Part shown: one piece after another, positions 52,833-62,467 of the stretch
How positions within the stretch are numbered: position 1 is the stretch's first letter
Layout of the letters: every line of letters begins with the position of its first letter
Origin: Adhaeribacter aerolatus
Lineage (GTDB): Bacteria; Bacteroidota; Bacteroidia; Cytophagales; Hymenobacteraceae
Direction: 5' to 3'
Length of the DNA: 64,000 nt
NCBI RefSeq assembly: GCF_007991635.1
Contig: NZ_BJYS01000004.1
Location: forward strand, 62,001 to 126,000
Translations under genes and position numbers: made by a program
The notes under the pieces: generated by a model
What the model saw: the letters and a program-made list of their open reading frames with translations, nothing else
What the model was told of the DNA's origin: nothing
The model's database searches: none

Positions 52833-53152
52833 TATAGGCTTAGAAAGAAGCTATTATCTAATAAACAATTCATATAAATAATAAACTTAATTATTAGAGT
52901 AAAAATATTATCGAGTTTAATTACATTCTAGCAAAACTTATGTTATTTATCCTGCACAATAGTTTTACAACTTTCATACAAAGGCCGAAAATGAAGTTCT
53001 AAACCAAAAAAGACATTTTAAAATTTGAACCTGCTATTCCAAACTTTTATTTTACTTCTACTTAATTTATAACTTATTTCTTAGCTTTATTCTTTAACAG
53101 GTCTAACATAAAATTTTAACAATAAATTAAAAGGAAGCTCTAAAATATAATT
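52833..53152. other. AT-rich intergenic region, 320 bp
   Basis: Between two minus-strand transferase genes. No gene, repeat or terminator was recognised. Confidence 0.5.
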
Positions 53153-54046
53153 CTAAATAATTTGGGAGGTGATAACTATATCATAAAACTTATACCGCAA
53201 CTTTTCTGATAATAAATTTTTTAAGCTTTCACGTTCTACTAGCTTAGCAAATACGCTGCTGGATAACATTCTATATATAATTCTTTTATGAAAGGCAGGC
53301 AATTTTACTTGATGTTGAGAAAACTGTTCGTAAAGAGCAGGTTTCAACTCTATTAACATTTTGTGCGCCGCTTTGTATTCCTTTAATCTTTTGACATATG
53401 AACTAAAGGTAATAAAATCATCATGCCAAGCTAAAACCCTCTCATTAAAGTAAATGGGAATTTGTTTTAAATACGCCCTAACCCCAAAATCAAAATCTTC
53501 CGCATCCCTCAAACGCTCATCAAAGCCCCCAAGAAAGCGGAATAATTCTTTTGTTATGGAGAAATTAGCCGCGGTTAAAAATAATTGATCTTTGGAAAGA
53601 GGTTTGTTTAAATTGCTAATTGGCTGGAACCATTTTCTACTTAAATGGGCTTTATACCTTTGTATATCAGAAGTTAACACATTATAATCTTCTAACTGAG
53701 CGCCGACCAGGATACTATTTTTAAATTCTGTATGATGCTTTAAATGAAGCTCCAAAAATTTAAAATCCGCACGCATATCATCATCCAAAAATATCAACAA
53801 ATCGCCAGAGGCTTCAAGTGCACCAGCATTTCTGGAAGCTGCTCGGCCTTTATTTTGTTGAATTAATATTGTAAACTTTTGGAAGTTAAAGTTTTCGTTG
53901 CTTAAGACTTCTTCTGTGTTATCTGTAGAACCATCTACTACAACTACAACTTCAAAATCAACAAAACTTTGCTTTGCTAAAGCATTTAAACATCTGCTTA
54001 CCTTGTTTACACCATTATAAGTGGGAACTATTACACTAACTTTCAC
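53153..54046 (-). CDS. GT2 family glycosyltransferase
   Basis: 297 residues with a GTG start at 54046. KVSVIVPTYNGVNKVSRCL, VVVDGSTDNTEEV, the metal-binding LLIFLDDDMRAD and a later GGFDERLRDAEDFDFGVRA place it in GT2. Seven bases separate it from the GT2 gene upstream (operon). Sugar unknown. Confidence 0.92.
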   Translation of the reverse strand: MKVSVIVPTYNGVNKVSRCLNALAKQSFVDFEVVVVVDGSTDNTEEVLSNENFNFQKFTILIQQNKGRAASRNAGALEASGDLLIFLDDDMRADFKFLELHLKHHTEFKNSILVGAQLEDYNVLTSDIQRYKAHLSRKWFQPISNLNKPLSKDQLFLTAANFSITKELFRFLGGFDERLRDAEDFDFGVRAYLKQIPIYFNERVLAWHDDFITFSSYVKRLKEYKAAHKMLIELKPALYEQFSQHQVKLPAFHKRIIYRMLSSSVFAKLVERESLKNLLSEKLRYKFYDIVITSQII

Positions 54047-54053
54047 CTAAAAC

Positions 54054-55061
54054 CTACTTTCTAAATAACTTTATGATACTTGTTGGTACGTAACGGTTCC
54101 TGTAATAAAGCTTTCTCCATACCTGTTTATCGGCCTCTTCTAGCCAATCAATTCTAATATTTTGTAAAAATATTTTTGTTTTCGCTTTATTATTCTGAAT
54201 GTAAAATTCATTAGCCCGTAGCAAATAATAATAATTCAAGACCTTAGGGATAATTTTCTCATTTAGAAAAGAAGACTTATTTAGTTCAAAGTCCTCATTC
54301 ACGTAAGTATTATTCTTTAATACATTTGCCTGCTCCTTTAATCCAGCACCTTTGGCTAATGCATAATAGTAAGTATCGCGTTCACGCCAAAAGCCAGAGG
54401 CTTGAGATACTGTTTTAGACTCCTGGTGTAACCTAAAATTAACTAAAATATCAGGTATTTGACTAACTTTATCTAAACCATAATTAAATAAATACTTAAT
54501 CCACCAATCTCTATCCATTATATAGTGCAATCGATTATCCAGTGGTCCTATCTTCTCGATAACCTCTTTTCTGAAAAATGTTTCAGGCTGATCAATTCTT
54601 GCCCATCCAATTGTTTTGGCTAAATTATTTTTATAAATATCGGTTCCCTGTGAGGTGTAAAGAACCTCATTTTGTCCACTAAAAATCTTACTTCTACCTG
54701 CAACTATCTGCGTACCAGGCTTATCAAAGGCTTCCGCAACTTTAAAAAGCGAGTCAGACTCATAATAATCGTCAGAATTAAGCCAATTAATAATATCGCC
54801 AGTTGCCACTTTCATACCCTTGTTAATGGCATCGCTCTGCCCCTTGTCAGGCTCGCTTACCCAAAAAGTAATTTTATTGGCATATTTTTTAATAATTTCT
54901 ACAGAATTATCAGTGCTTCCACCATCTATTATTATATATTCTAGATTAGGATAATCTTGCTCTACAACTGAAAGGATTGTTTGCTCAAGATATTGGCCCT
55001 GATTAAAAGAAGGTGTTATAATAGAAATCTTTGGGTAAAATAGTTTACTTTGTGATTCCAC
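54054..55061 (-). CDS. GT2 family glycosyltransferase
   Basis: 335 residues with a GTG start at 55061. ISIITPSFNQGQYLEQTILS, IIIDGGSTDNSVEIIKKYA and INWLNSDDYYESDSLF (in place of DxD) are typical of WcaA/SpsA-like GT2 enzymes that read a short DGGSTD motif. It leads a two-gene operon and is divergent from the GT61 gene. Sugar unknown. Confidence 0.92.
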   Translation of the reverse strand: MESQSKLFYPKISIITPSFNQGQYLEQTILSVVEQDYPNLEYIIIDGGSTDNSVEIIKKYANKITFWVSEPDKGQSDAINKGMKVATGDIINWLNSDDYYESDSLFKVAEAFDKPGTQIVAGRSKIFSGQNEVLYTSQGTDIYKNNLAKTIGWARIDQPETFFRKEVIEKIGPLDNRLHYIMDRDWWIKYLFNYGLDKVSQIPDILVNFRLHQESKTVSQASGFWRERDTYYYALAKGAGLKEQANVLKNNTYVNEDFELNKSSFLNEKIIPKVLNYYYLLRANEFYIQNNKAKTKIFLQNIRIDWLEEADKQVWRKLYYRNRYVPTSIIKLFRK

Positions 55062-55224
55062 AATTAACTTTGTTTAACTATAAATACATACGAAGGTATT
55101 AAAATTTAATTGTTTAGCCTTTACAATATTTCTATAAATTATATTTGAGACGCTCTAACAGTAAGATTAAATAAGTAAACCTATTTCCTTAAGAAATATT
55201 AAAGGGGAACTGAAGATTAAACAT

Positions 55225-56280
55225 ATGCCTGATAAATACAATATTTCATTTCCGGAATCTTCCATTCACATTAATTTACCGGCTAATTGTATACCCGGAG
55301 AAGAAGAATATTACAATATGTCTCTGGAAGGAAGTATTAGATCCTGTAGTGTTCTGGAATTAGATTATGTTTATGCAAACCGGGAATTAATCTTATGGAA
55401 AAATAATGAAATGCTACCAGAAGCTTTCGCCTGGCCCTGGCTAAAAGACAAACTGTATGGTACTACAAAGGATAAACTAAAATTTCAAGTAAAGAGATTT
55501 ATACGAAAGAATACAGTTGTTAACGAACCGGTTCTTTGGTGTCTCGACGGCTATTCCACGGGAGGATATTTTCACTGGATAACAGATATTTTGCCTCGGT
55601 TGTGGATGGCAAAGCAATACTTACCAGAAATAAAATTTGCTATACCTGATTATTTCTTCCAATACTGGCCTTTTATAACTGAATTTTTCGAGCTCCTAAA
55701 TGTGAAAGAATTCCTGGAAGTAAAATCTGACAAGAACTATCTTTTAAAAAAGTTAATATTACCCACTCGCGCCGGCAATCCCTTTTATATTCAACCTATC
55801 CCACTAACCGAAGGCGTTAATTGGTTAAAAAGTGAGGCTTTGAAAAAAAGCAGTAAAAGAGTTGGAGACAGACTTTATGTTTCCAGAGCCAAAGCCAGGT
55901 TTAGAAAGATTCTAAATGAGCCTGATTTAGAGCCAATCCTTAACAAGTATGGATTTCAGACAATATATTTTGAGGATTATAGTTTAGCTGATCAAATTAG
56001 TATATGTCAGCATGCTAAAGTTATTATGGGACTACACGGCGCTGGTTTAACAAATCTGGCCTTTTTATCAGAAAATAGCAAAGTTATCGAAATAAGGCCT
56101 TCAGCGGTAAATCATATGTATACCTGCTTTTTTACCCTAAGTCCGTACTTTAAAGTAGAGTATAATTACATCTTGTGTAATTATGCACCAATACCGCTTC
56201 CAAATGAAAAAAGAATTGATGATCATTCCGTTATTTTGGATCCAGAAGAATTTGATTGTAGACTTAAGAGTATTACATAA
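55225..56280 (+). CDS. GT61 family glycosyltransferase (DUF563)
   Basis: 351 residues. The family signature region GGYFHWITDILPRLWMA, then RLYVSRAKARFRKILNE and the highly conserved VIMGLHGAGLTNLAFL followed by VIEIRPS, is complete. GT61 enzymes include xylosyl- and arabinosyltransferases. It is the first of two plus-strand genes inside the otherwise minus-strand block. Confidence 0.92.
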   Translation: MPDKYNISFPESSIHINLPANCIPGEEEYYNMSLEGSIRSCSVLELDYVYANRELILWKNNEMLPEAFAWPWLKDKLYGTTKDKLKFQVKRFIRKNTVVNEPVLWCLDGYSTGGYFHWITDILPRLWMAKQYLPEIKFAIPDYFFQYWPFITEFFELLNVKEFLEVKSDKNYLLKKLILPTRAGNPFYIQPIPLTEGVNWLKSEALKKSSKRVGDRLYVSRAKARFRKILNEPDLEPILNKYGFQTIYFEDYSLADQISICQHAKVIMGLHGAGLTNLAFLSENSKVIEIRPSAVNHMYTCFFTLSPYFKVEYNYILCNYAPIPLPNEKRIDDHSVILDPEEFDCRLKSIT

Positions 56281-56347
56281 CTATAATACTATACACTATG
56301 AAATTTGCTTCTAAGTGTTACTTAAAAAAGATAGAATTAAAAAACGG

Positions 56348-57313
56348 ATGATGGTAAAAGATTTCGGAGTTATAGTTACATGCTCTAAAAGTGACTTTTT
56401 ATTTGCTAAAGGATGTTGTGCTAGTATACGTTATTACTTAGGCAATACACCAATATGTTTGCTGGTTGATGGCGATTTCGATTATAAATCCTTAGCTAAA
56501 TTATATAATGCTAAAGTTATAACTAAAAAAGATATAACGAATAAAGATTTGCAAGATAGAAGTTTCGGATGGGGAGTAACCAAAATGAATGCCTTTTGGT
56601 TTAGTCCTTTTGAGTACTTTTTACTTCTAGATGCTGATACTTGCATTTGGGGAAATATTCTTAAGGATATTAATTTCAAGAAAAATGATGTAATTGTAGC
56701 AGGTTCAGGAAACTTATGTTCTGATGATACCATTAACAAATTTTTCTTCGACATACATCTTATAAAAACCCTCTTCCCTGATTTTAACTTTAGAAATTTC
56801 CCTTACTATTGTACTGGTGTAACATTTGCGAAACGAGGTATTTTCTCAATTGAAGATTACATAGACATTCTAAACCTGAGGGATAAATATCCGAACATTT
56901 TCAAATATGGTGAGATGGGTTTTCTCAATTTTATGATTTTTAAAGGACAACAAGAAGGTAAAATAAAAGTTGGAATTAGTGATATTCAATACATTGTTCC
57001 AGACTATGAAATTAGCCAAATGGTAGAATCTTTCCCCGTGGAGGAAAACGCAGTTAACATTGCCAATCCAACAGTATTACATTTTTGTGGCGGGGCTAAA
57101 CCAGTAATTCACAATAATTTTGGGTATTATACAAAGCCAATGACCTTTTTCAGGAAAAAGTATTTGATTGATAATAAGGTAAGCCCTGTTATAGCAGATT
57201 TAATTTTATATTTAGAAGATATGGTTTGGAAAGCTAAGAGGATGCCTAGTGATTATAAAGGTAGAATTAAAAGGAATTTCAAAAGACTAAGTTCAAAAAT
57301 TTCATTTGATTAA
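56348..57313 (+). CDS. GT8-like glycosyltransferase
   Basis: 321 residues from the ATG at 56348 (a GTG at 56315 is also in frame; another ATG sits at 56351). VIVTCSKSDFLFAKGCCASI, CLLVDGDF and the metal motif FLLLDADTCIWG suggest a GT-A enzyme of the GT8/galactosyltransferase group, and VLHFCGGAKPV matches the late His/Gly motif. Family assignment is tentative. It follows the GT61 gene by 67 bp. Confidence 0.75.
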   Translation: MMVKDFGVIVTCSKSDFLFAKGCCASIRYYLGNTPICLLVDGDFDYKSLAKLYNAKVITKKDITNKDLQDRSFGWGVTKMNAFWFSPFEYFLLLDADTCIWGNILKDINFKKNDVIVAGSGNLCSDDTINKFFFDIHLIKTLFPDFNFRNFPYYCTGVTFAKRGIFSIEDYIDILNLRDKYPNIFKYGEMGFLNFMIFKGQQEGKIKVGISDIQYIVPDYEISQMVESFPVEENAVNIANPTVLHFCGGAKPVIHNNFGYYTKPMTFFRKKYLIDNKVSPVIADLILYLEDMVWKAKRMPSDYKGRIKRNFKRLSSKISFD

Positions 57314-57375
57314 AAATCTATATTATAGGTTAATCTTACAAAAGACATTATAACTTTTGTAAAACTAGGTTATAG

Positions 57376-58460
57376 GGTTTAGATTTAAAATTAAGTAAAC
57401 AAACTGCTACAGTAAATGTAAGAGGTAACGGAGCTTTCAATGCCGTATGCATTCACGCGGATATGCATTATGAGGAGGTTACTCTTGGAGGGGGTATTAT
57501 CACTGCCCATGATAGTGGCATCGCCATAATTGCCGATGATTTTTACGATACGGCTAACTCCGTTACACCCTTTTACCAGATAGCTTGTAACGGGCCGGTG
57601 GAAAACATGGTTATTGAAAATAAGACCTTTAAGAACCAGTTATTAAGTTTGCGGCTGCTAAGTTCCAGTTCACGGGTAGATAAAAAAATTATTAAGTTAT
57701 TTCTGCGCTTTAGTAGGGGAATAAAGTAAGACACATGGATTTATGGATGCCCAAATCTTGGCAAATATCTGTTTGTTCCCGGCCACCCTCATATTCCTTA
57801 AGGGCTTTTATTATATGGGATTCAGTATGATTGACTTTTTCATATCAACAGTTTAAAGATAGGGAATTTCGCCTTCTAAACTGTCCTATTTTTCGGAAAG
57901 GTTACAGAACGACACCATTATTAAAACGGTAATATTGGAAACAGATCTTTCGATAAGAGCAGTAATTATACAACCCAGCACATTATAGTCAAAGGAGCCT
58001 CAATGGAGAAATTAATTATTAAATCCGCTTTTGTGCAGATGGTCTTAACCTCAAGCAACAGGCCCTTACTTAACGTTGCCAGTGGCGGCAAAATTAATAG
58101 GTTTGTATGAGGTCCGATTATTATGGAGAATTTAGATACCTATAATAATATTATCAGTTGTACTAATAAGAAAGTAAGAGCAATGGAGCCGGTTTTAATT
58201 AATTCTTTCAAAAATTCCGGGCAGGTTGTTACTTACCCAGAAACAGAGGCTGGTATTGTTTTCAAGGCAATTGGAGCATTGGAGTTAACCCTTCCGCCTA
58301 TAATAGCGGCACTTGCAAGTAACTGGATCAAGGTGCGGAAGGTATAACAACCTTTAATGTTACGGGAAGCTCGGTGGCAGTATACGGACCGACCCATAAC
58401 AGCGCGGACTTGAAGTTTGATGTGAATTTAGATAACAACTTAGACCACCATTAATAATCT
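57376..58460 (+). pseudogene. Decayed gene of a parallel beta-helix-like surface protein
   Basis: Several frames, each open for 35-120 codons, carry pieces of one kind of protein. 57376-57729 has TVNVRGNGAFNAV and later TLGGGIITAHDSGIAIIADD. About 58002-58110 has EKLIIKSAFVQMVLTSSNRP. 58123-58347 reads through GIVFKAIGALELTLPP. The next frame gives EGITTFNVTGSSVAVYGP and ends near 58455. The short hydrophobic strands and Asn/Gly turns resemble the C-terminal part of pectate-lyase/tail-fibre-like beta-helices. The 5' part is missing. Frameshifts and stops show it is not functional. Confidence 0.5.
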
Positions 58461-58550
58461 TGACGGGGACATAATTATGAGTTCATAACGATAAAAGAAA
58501 TCCAGTTTAAGCGCTGGTTACCATACTTTACATTTTGAAGGCGTGCCGGT

Positions 58551-59561
58551 TTAACGTCGCTTAAAATAGCGCATAGCGGGTACTTCTACCCAATGGAATA
58601 CTAGTACAGCTAAAAATAAATTAATAAAAAACAAGACAACCCCGGCTAAAGAATTAGCAGGACTTATTTTTTGTTGTATAACCAAGTTATCAAAAGCAAT
58701 CAATAAAGGGAGTTGAACAATGTAAAAGGCGTAGCTAATCTCTCCCAGATAAACCATTGGCTTTGAGCCTAACCAATTAAACTTTACCGTTAACAGCAGG
58801 ATTAAAAACAAGATAGCGGGTAAAATAAAAATATGGTGTGCCGTATACCCGGAAAAAGATGGTGAAAAGTAAACCATGTAAAACACCGCAAAAGCAATGC
58901 TTCCGGAGGCTGCTAATAAATTTGGGCGCACGTTAAACCGGAAAAACAAAATGCCTAGTAACATCCCGGCCACAAATTCGGGCAAGCGGGATAAAGGGAA
59001 TGCATAACTGACATTGAATGTTAAGTATCCAAAATGAAATAAAAATCCCGGAATAGAACTAGCAACTATTACTAGTCCTAATAACCAGTATACACTTTTT
59101 TGAGAAAGATTGAGGAGATAAGGCAAAAGCAAAGGGAAGCAAAAATAAAAAAACATTTCCGTGCTTACAGACCATGCACCTCCCCCGTACCACTCCATTG
59201 CAATGGGGTAGGTCAAGGATTCAACCATAAATAGATTAGCCAAAATAATTGGAAATGGGGTGCTAATATTAAGCCAAATATTTACATATAGGCATAGGAG
59301 TAAACCAACAAGGTAATCCGGGTAGATTCGGATTAATCGCTTTTTGATAAAGTTTAAAAAGTTCATATCCTTTTGGTAGTAATTGGCTGTCAAAATAAAA
59401 CCACTCAGTACAAAAAAGATGGTAACACCTAAAGCCCCTTTATTGACTATATTCTGAAAATACCAGGGCAAAAAAGATAAGGGGGTGCGGACGTGGATGT
59501 GGAAAATGAAAACGTAAAAAGCGGCTAAAAACCGTAAGCCAGTTAAAGCGGGATAGTTCAT
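58551..59561 (-). CDS. Acyltransferase family 3 membrane protein (OafA-like)
   Basis: 336 residues, about ten membrane helices. The start YPALTGLRFLAAFYVFIFH contains the family R-x-x-A-x-x-x-V-x-x-x-H motif with its catalytic His, and GALGVTIFFVLSGFIL follows. Such proteins O-acetylate surface sugars. Most of the family have this core; the SGNH domain of longer members is absent. The polysaccharide context supports glycan modification. Confidence 0.92.
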   Translation of the reverse strand: MNYPALTGLRFLAAFYVFIFHIHVRTPLSFLPWYFQNIVNKGALGVTIFFVLSGFILTANYYQKDMNFLNFIKKRLIRIYPDYLVGLLLCLYVNIWLNISTPFPIILANLFMVESLTYPIAMEWYGGGAWSVSTEMFFYFCFPLLLPYLLNLSQKSVYWLLGLVIVASSIPGFLFHFGYLTFNVSYAFPLSRLPEFVAGMLLGILFFRFNVRPNLLAASGSIAFAVFYMVYFSPSFSGYTAHHIFILPAILFLILLLTVKFNWLGSKPMVYLGEISYAFYIVQLPLLIAFDNLVIQQKISPANSLAGVVLFFINLFLAVLVFHWVEVPAMRYFKRR

Positions 59562-59924
59562 GCCGCAAAAGTATAAATGATTACTTGTACGGGCAAAAGA
59601 ATATCAGCTGCAAATTTAAATATTTGTAAATGTTGTATTGGTATTGACTTCCCTTTAGAAACAAGAAGGATCATTTACATCACCAATCTGATTGAAAATC
59701 TCAACGGCAGAATCCGTAAGTGTACCAAAGAGAAAGGAGCTATTCCGGTTGATAATTTCTTATAAAAGGCAATGTTCCTAGCCTTAATAGTAATAACAAA
59801 GAAGTGGAACTAGCCACTACAGAATTGGAGTATTATCCTCAACCAATATGAAACTTTTTTCCTGAACCAATGTAATTTCTAAAAACCACGCCTAAACCAA
59901 TTTACACACTTCCTTAGACAATAC
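59562..59924. other. Region between acyltransferase and DUF5672 gene, 363 bp
   Basis: Contains the IS256-type remnant (listed separately) and nothing else recognisable. Confidence 0.6.
59640..59882 (+). pseudogene. IS256-family (mutator-type) transposase, C-terminal remnant
   Basis: In one frame the translation gives FPLETRRIIYITNLIENLNG, RIRKCTKEKGAIP, then KAMFLALIVITKKWN and PLQNWSIILNQYETFF. It matches the C-terminal end of IS256 transposases, where I-Y-T-T-N-x-I-E-S-L-N and L-A-x-x-x-I-x-K-K-W are conserved. Two in-frame stops (59763-59765 and after KKWN) break it, and the catalytic DDE part is absent. No terminal inverted repeats were found. It is a dead fragment. Confidence 0.75.
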
Positions 59925-60710
59925 CTAATTTTCAAAATAAATCCATTGTTTCCAAAAGCTTGGGTTATACTTTTCCCATGCATGGCAACCAAACGGCAGT
60001 TTACTCTTGTTTAGTTTAAAGTATTTCTCAGGATTCTTTTCAAAAGCAAATGCTACGGCTTCAAGCTCATCAGGCACCTTAAAAAATGGCCAAATCAACG
60101 GAATATAGATTCCCCAAAACAAATCCTCATTCCCGCTAAACCTTAAATTTAGTTTATTAAACCACCTTAAAACTTTAATGCTACTTTGTATATTGTGCAA
60201 GCAAAAGCCACCATTGCCAACACGCCAATCATTTTTTCTTCCAATAGCTTTTTGAATTAGCATTGAAAAACGAAAAAACCACTTTTTTTTGTTATTAATT
60301 ATTTTATACAAATTATCCTCATCGGGCCATGGAGCTCCTACATAATCAATTCCTTTACTACACCATAAATCTAAATCATCTCTAAAAACCCAGCTATCTG
60401 TTTGTGCAACAAGTAAATAATCGTACTTAGTAAAACACTCATAAAAATCCAAACTCAACATAAGTTCATTATAGCCATCTGTACTCCTGAAAAAATGATC
60501 ATCAAAACGAAGGACACCTACATTCCTTTTTAATTTTTTAACTAAATCTAAATAGGGTTGGCAATCCAGTAGATTCGGAGCGACTAAGAAAATATCCCTC
60601 TTTATAAAAACAGTTAGTACCTGCTGCAAAGAAGCTAATTCAGACACTATTAACTGATTAAATTTTTTATAAACAGGTATAACAACCACACACTTAAGAT
60701 CTGATTGCAT
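59925..60710 (-). CDS. DUF5672 family glycosyltransferase-like protein
   Basis: 261 residues. CVVVIPVYKKFNQLIVSELA, then YDYLLVAQTDSWVFRDDLD and IDYVGAPWPDEDNLY, the conserved WRVGNGGFCLHN and NEDLFWGIYIP match DUF5672. The late CHAWEKYNPSFW supplies the conserved His/Trp. The family is thought to be GT-A-like. The gene overlaps its upstream neighbour by 17 bp, so they are in one operon. Confidence 0.88.
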   Translation of the reverse strand: MQSDLKCVVVIPVYKKFNQLIVSELASLQQVLTVFIKRDIFLVAPNLLDCQPYLDLVKKLKRNVGVLRFDDHFFRSTDGYNELMLSLDFYECFTKYDYLLVAQTDSWVFRDDLDLWCSKGIDYVGAPWPDEDNLYKIINNKKKWFFRFSMLIQKAIGRKNDWRVGNGGFCLHNIQSSIKVLRWFNKLNLRFSGNEDLFWGIYIPLIWPFFKVPDELEAVAFAFEKNPEKYFKLNKSKLPFGCHAWEKYNPSFWKQWIYFEN

Positions 60711-61602
60711 AAATCTTCTTAATATACTTAAAAATTGAGTCTCTTAAGTTGTAAAGAACACGCCTGGAATGGTATCCGAAACCTATATTCTGGATAAATA
60801 ATTCATCAGCTTTAAAATCTATAGCAGAATTTATAGGGTGAATGAATTGTTCAAGGCTGCCGCTTACCACTTTAGGGTACCATTCAGGTACGGTATGCGT
60901 GTGAGTAGCGTCTTTACCAAAACCCAGGTTTTGAATAAGGTTTACATTTGGGACAATGCATTTTCCTTTATTTTTCCAAACACTAAAGGTCCATTGATAA
61001 TCCCACGTATCAATCTTATTAGCCTTCATTTGGTGGTAAATAGACACAAATTCTTCAGGCATACCTAGAACATCTTCCTCCTTCACTACTTCAAGAGAGT
61101 AATCATAATCAGCCCACGCTCTTCGCCAACTTCCCCAGCCCCAGATTAAAGGATAAGCTGAAAAATAATAGCTTGATTGGCTTTTTTTTCTTCCTAATAG
61201 TAAGTTTTGGCCGGTAATATGAAAAACCGATTCATCATTTTCATATTTATTCAACATCAACTCTATAAATGAATAAAAAGAAGGCTCTGGAAGTATATCA
61301 TCCTCCAAAATAACTCCTTTCTCCACATGATTAAAGAACCAAGTAATGGCCGCAGCGGGACCTTTACCACAACCTAAATTATTTTCCTGAAATAAAGTAA
61401 ATACTTCACAATCCCAATCTACCTTCTTTACAATATCTTCACGTAAGGCTTCTACTATCTGCCGTTCAGTTGGAACTTGCGTTCGGGGGCCGTCAGAGGC
61501 AATAAATAATTTGGATGGTTTTTGTTGTTTAATACTCTCAAATACCTGGTAAGTGGTATTTGGCCGATTAAAAATTAAAAATAGTATAGGTGTACAATAC
61601 AT
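60694..61602 (-). CDS. Nucleotide-sugar transferase, GNT-I/HlpA-like
   Basis: 302 residues. TPILFLIFNRPNTTYQVFES, FIASDGPRT, ENNLGCGKGPAAAITWFF and the metal-binding GVILEDDILPEPSF follow the order of GT13-like (GNT-I) enzymes found in bacterial polysaccharide loci. The next conserved block is AYPLIWGWGSWRRAWADYD. It is followed by the DUF5672 gene with a 17-bp overlap. Donor sugar unknown. Confidence 0.88.
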   Translation of the reverse strand: MYCTPILFLIFNRPNTTYQVFESIKQQKPSKLFIASDGPRTQVPTERQIVEALREDIVKKVDWDCEVFTLFQENNLGCGKGPAAAITWFFNHVEKGVILEDDILPEPSFYSFIELMLNKYENDESVFHITGQNLLLGRKKSQSSYYFSAYPLIWGWGSWRRAWADYDYSLEVVKEEDVLGMPEEFVSIYHQMKANKIDTWDYQWTFSVWKNKGKCIVPNVNLIQNLGFGKDATHTHTVPEWYPKVVSGSLEQFIHPINSAIDFKADELFIQNIGFGYHSRRVLYNLRDSIFKYIKKIYAIRS

Positions 61603-61609
61603 ATAAACT

Positions 61610-62437
61610 TTAAGACCATAAAAATTTTTCCCGCATACGCCACATGCTTTTCATTACTTTGTAAATTCTACTTTTACCAATAATTTCAAGTTCATTACTT
61701 AGTTCATATGCTTTGTAATATACCGAAATAGGATCATCAAAAAACTGCTGATATAATTCATAATTCTTATTGAAAATAATATTATTTGTATACTGTTCTT
61801 TAGCTTTATCACCCACTAATTGGGTATGCATTGATATTTCTTTCTTACGATAATAAAATTGAACTGAATCAAGCCGGAATACTTCCCCACCATTTTTTAA
61901 AAGGCTAATCCAAAAGTCCCAATCTTCCCCTCCATATTTTAGTGTTTCATCATAACCCAGTGTATTATCATAGTCCTTCCGTCGATAAACTGCAGAACAA
62001 AAAATGGTATTAAATAATAATAATTCTTTAAAATTATATAATGGCATCCGCCACTCCCCTGTTTGGGTTCCAAAAAATTCGGCACGGCAATAAACTACTT
62101 TTATTTGTGAATTCTCTAATAATTTATTTACTGCCAAATTCAAATAATCTATATCAATTTTATCATCGGCATCTAACGGCAAAATAAACTCCCCATTTGA
62201 ATGTATAATACCATAATTTCTAGCATTCGATAAACCTCCGTTATCTTTTCTAAAATATTTTATACGTGCATCCTTTTTGCAAAGCTTCAAAGCAACCGTT
62301 TCAGTATTGTCTACACTACCATCATTTATAATAAGACATTCCCAATTTAAATAACTTTGATTTATTATACTTTCAACCGCTTCAGACAAATATTGTGCTT
62401 GGTTGAAACAGGGAACTACTACTGAGACTAAACTCAT
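61610..62437 (-). CDS. GT2 family glycosyltransferase
   Basis: 275 residues. LVSVVVPCFNQAQYLSEAVE, LIINDGSVDNTETV and ILPLDADDKIDIDYL give the GT-A site. GGEDWDFWISLLKNGGEV carries the late catalytic acid. The gene is 7 bp upstream of the GNT-I-like gene in the minus-strand run, so probably one operon. Sugar unknown. Confidence 0.92.
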   Translation of the reverse strand: MSLVSVVVPCFNQAQYLSEAVESIINQSYLNWECLIINDGSVDNTETVALKLCKKDARIKYFRKDNGGLSNARNYGIIHSNGEFILPLDADDKIDIDYLNLAVNKLLENSQIKVVYCRAEFFGTQTGEWRMPLYNFKELLLFNTIFCSAVYRRKDYDNTLGYDETLKYGGEDWDFWISLLKNGGEVFRLDSVQFYYRKKEISMHTQLVGDKAKEQYTNNIIFNKNYELYQQFFDDPISVYYKAYELSNELEIIGKSRIYKVMKSMWRMREKFLWS

Positions 62438-62467
62438 TATATTATTCCTTTTAAATTTTATTAGGAT

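Noticed and set aside
57463-57729. An 88-residue gene (and a 74-residue one at 58123-58347)
   Set aside because: Both read on into other frames with the same beta-helix character, so they are pieces of one decayed gene.
59577-59765. A 62-residue gene
   Set aside because: Its C-terminal two-thirds match an IS256 transposase end that continues past the stop, so it is a fragment and not a gene.
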